Shown one piece after another: positions 62,027 to 64,000 of a stretch of DNA of 64,000 nucleotides. Position 1 is the stretch's first letter. Each line of letters begins with the position of its first letter. The translations under genes and the position numbers were made by a program. The stretch lies in contig CM034138.1 in the NCBI GenBank assembly GCA_019914995.1, positions 744,001 to 808,000 on the forward strand, written 5' to 3'. The stretch is from Acanthochlamys bracteata. Taxonomy: Eukaryota; Streptophyta; Magnoliopsida; Pandanales; Velloziaceae. The notes beneath the pieces are model-generated. The model saw only the letters and a program-made list of their open reading frames with translations, was not told the origin of the DNA and searched no databases.

Positions 62027-64000
62027 AACTACACAAGATAACTTTTGTTTGAGGAACAACTATGAGCTTGTATAATGTCAATTAGGAAAATCTTGACATT
62101 ATTTCAGTTGTTGTTAGCGAGACCATTTTCTTTTGGTAGTATAGGTTTTTTAGCGTGAACTTTTATGACCTCTGTGTGTGTCAATTTGGTGTATGTACCT
62201 CTTTTTGGTACTGATTACATGGTTCCATTTGCTTGCTCTTAACAAAATTTAAGTATTTTATCCATCAATCCTGATGTTCTTTTTCTGAATATGGTCTATA
62301 AAATCTCTGTATTTGCTGCTGCTACATTATTAACGATTGTAATTTCTAACCTTCCATTAGCTCATTTTTCTCATTTCCTAAAACAAAAGGAAGCTCAATC
62401 GTAGTGCCTCCTACTTTGCGTCAATCACTACAGAAGATTTAAAATTTTGAGTTAGATTAAATTTTTTAGTGTATAGAGCTGACTCTTTATGTGGCTTATC
62501 TTAGTTTCCTTCTTTAGTTGTATCTTTCCAACAAATATTGCTTGCAGCTTGTCTGATGGATCAGGATAATCCAGATGTGAAAATTTCAGACAGGAACTCC
62601 AAAGAGATGCTTCACGGTCCAAAGACCCCTCGAAGGCTCCACTACAGTAATTTTTGTTCTGCTTTTTCAACTGTAATTGCAGGCAACAGATTTGGAAGAA
62701 TAATTGCTTGTGGAAAGTTAGAAACATATAGGCATCCAGTTTTGGAGGGCGAGCTAGTAGGAATCACAGATCGGCAATATCTCAATTTTAACTTCAAATT
62801 TTAGCTGCTGGAAGAAGAGATAGTTATCAACCGCCCGGGATCGCCCTATTTGAAATAGTTGAAAAAGCGCGAGGTGATTAATCTAAAGTAAAGCGCGATT
62901 AGACTATGAGGTGCAATATTTGCCATAAGAGGTGAATGTGTCCAAATATATATTATCAGCCACTAAGCTTGGCAAACAAATAATATGGAATAGTTCAAGA
63001 CTTTCTTTGAACTCTTTGCTTTGTTGTCTGAAGTTTGGTGTGGCCTCATGACAGTTGATAAGCTGTTCACATTGCTCTCATGCGTCACATGACTTTGAAA
63101 TTCTGTAATACCATGATTTAACCTTTTGCTTCATCAGCAAAGAAAGCAACTCGTTTACCCGTTCAAGTGAGTTTGGTAAAGGAGCAAAAACTGAGGTCTA
63201 TCAGTGTCAGGAACTCATCACTCTCTTGCGAAAATTTTCAGTTAAATCAGCTTGCACTTTTTTACTAATGTAAACAGCCAGACATGGATTGCAGAATGAG
63301 TCCTGGAGTTGTAAAGCGAATTTTGGAAGGATCAACATGTTTGACGCATGCAACATTTGTTCATGAATCCTTATTGTTGTATCTTATTTTCTGGTACCTT
63401 TGACCATGTTATTCTGGGTGCCTGAACTAGTGCCAGAACGAGTGGAGCACCGACGTTCATGAGCATAGACTTCAGTATTCTATTTCCAACAAGTCCATGT
63501 TTCTGATGGATGAGAATGTCCAAGTTGTTGAAAATTAACATAGTTTAAACTGCATTTGTGGTTGCAGTTTAAGATAAGATCTTATGTGTCTGTTCTAGCA
63601 ATTAACATCAACTGTAAATCAAGTAGGTAAGCAGCCAGGACATTGATCTTGCAACAAATGCAGTAATTTTTCTACAAAAAGCAGAAGTCTATATCTCAGA
63701 TAATACTGTTGAAATATGTTTGGATACTTTGTCTAGCTACAAACTGACCAAAGGAAGTAAACGGGCATTGCAATTCCATCAACTGTCAGAACTTCGAGCA
63801 GGTTACGAAAACTACAAGCATCTGTGTGTATGTAAGATAACAGATCCTTCCCCTTCATTCATAATGGGGCTTTTCCCTTTACTCCTGCCAACTTCTCCCT
63901 GCTAGAAAATTATGAAAGTAAATTAGTACTATGAGATTGAACTGGAAATAAGTAAAATTTGTTAAATTCATGGATTAGAAACAATTGACAGGAAAATGGT
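62027..64000. other. SQD1 3' flank and unexplained sequence at the right edge
   Basis: The first ~300 bases are likely SQD1 3' untranslated region. A segment at 62544-62804 opens after TTGCTTGCAG with CLMDQDNPDVKISDRNSKEM then LHGPKTPRRLHYSNF, a protein-like frame that I do not recognise and that has no supported neighbours. Another acceptor-like site near 63139 (CATCAG) precedes sequence readable in two frames. These may be exons or remnants of a gene that continues beyond the window. Confidence in any coding role is low. Confidence 0.3.

Overview
This is nuclear DNA from a flowering plant, almost certainly a eudicot. It has intron-rich genes with GT/AG boundaries, gene bodies of normal composition in very AT-rich spacers, and plant-only families: UDP-sulfoquinovose synthase, a GH17-X8 glucanase, a DUF1005 protein, an LRR receptor kinase and a type B hexokinase. 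I see no retrovirus-like, LTR-type or capsid-bearing element, no CRISPR array, no rRNA gene and no tRNA gene that I could recognise by eye. The species cannot be named from the sequence alone.

Layout. At 1-1940 (-) is the 5' half of a mitochondrial processing peptidase alpha subunit. At 2533-2685 (+) is a 50-codon gene resembling the signal-anchored chloroplast outer-envelope proteins OEP6/OEP7. At 6465-9902 (+) is a PTPMT1-type phosphatidylglycerophosphate phosphatase. At 10892-13957 (+) is a GH17 glucanase with an X8/CBM43 domain. At 14453-17761 (+) is Derlin-1, whose second intron carries a diverged 0.59-kb tandem duplication. At 18700-19931 (+) is profilin. At 20889-22804 (+) lie scattered remains of an isoflavone-reductase-like gene. 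At 24636-26041 (+) is a DUF1005 gene. From about 26.8 to 27.7 kb (-) are phase-consistent exons of a gene I do not recognise. From about 28.66 to 30.01 kb is a cluster of a ~330-bp non-coding repeat in both orientations.

Further right, 32812-34452 (-) is a single-exon MATE transporter, 41972-45629 (+) is hexokinase, 46192-49365 (-) is an LRR receptor kinase convergent with it, 52177-54927 (-) is elongation factor 2, 57889-58899 (-) is a 3-hydroxyisobutyrate-dehydrogenase-like protein, and 60086-62026 (+) is SQD1. The spacers, especially 34.5-42 kb and 49.4-52.2 kb, are AT-rich and contain at least two families of MITE-like elements.

How the genes relate. They are mostly unrelated housekeeping or signalling genes. 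There is no operon or biosynthetic cluster. From memory, the order HIBADH-like / HXK1 / MATE / DUF1005 / profilin / Derlin / GH17-X8 matches a run of Arabidopsis chromosome 4 loci in the At4g29120-At4g29360 range, so the window looks like an ancient collinear block into which eEF2, the LRR kinase, the repeat cluster and the MITEs have come in, or from which Arabidopsis lost them. Regulatory signals that can be read include a PHR1-type P1BS site just upstream of SQD1, ACGT-core bZIP sites upstream of Derlin, and a TATA box for profilin.
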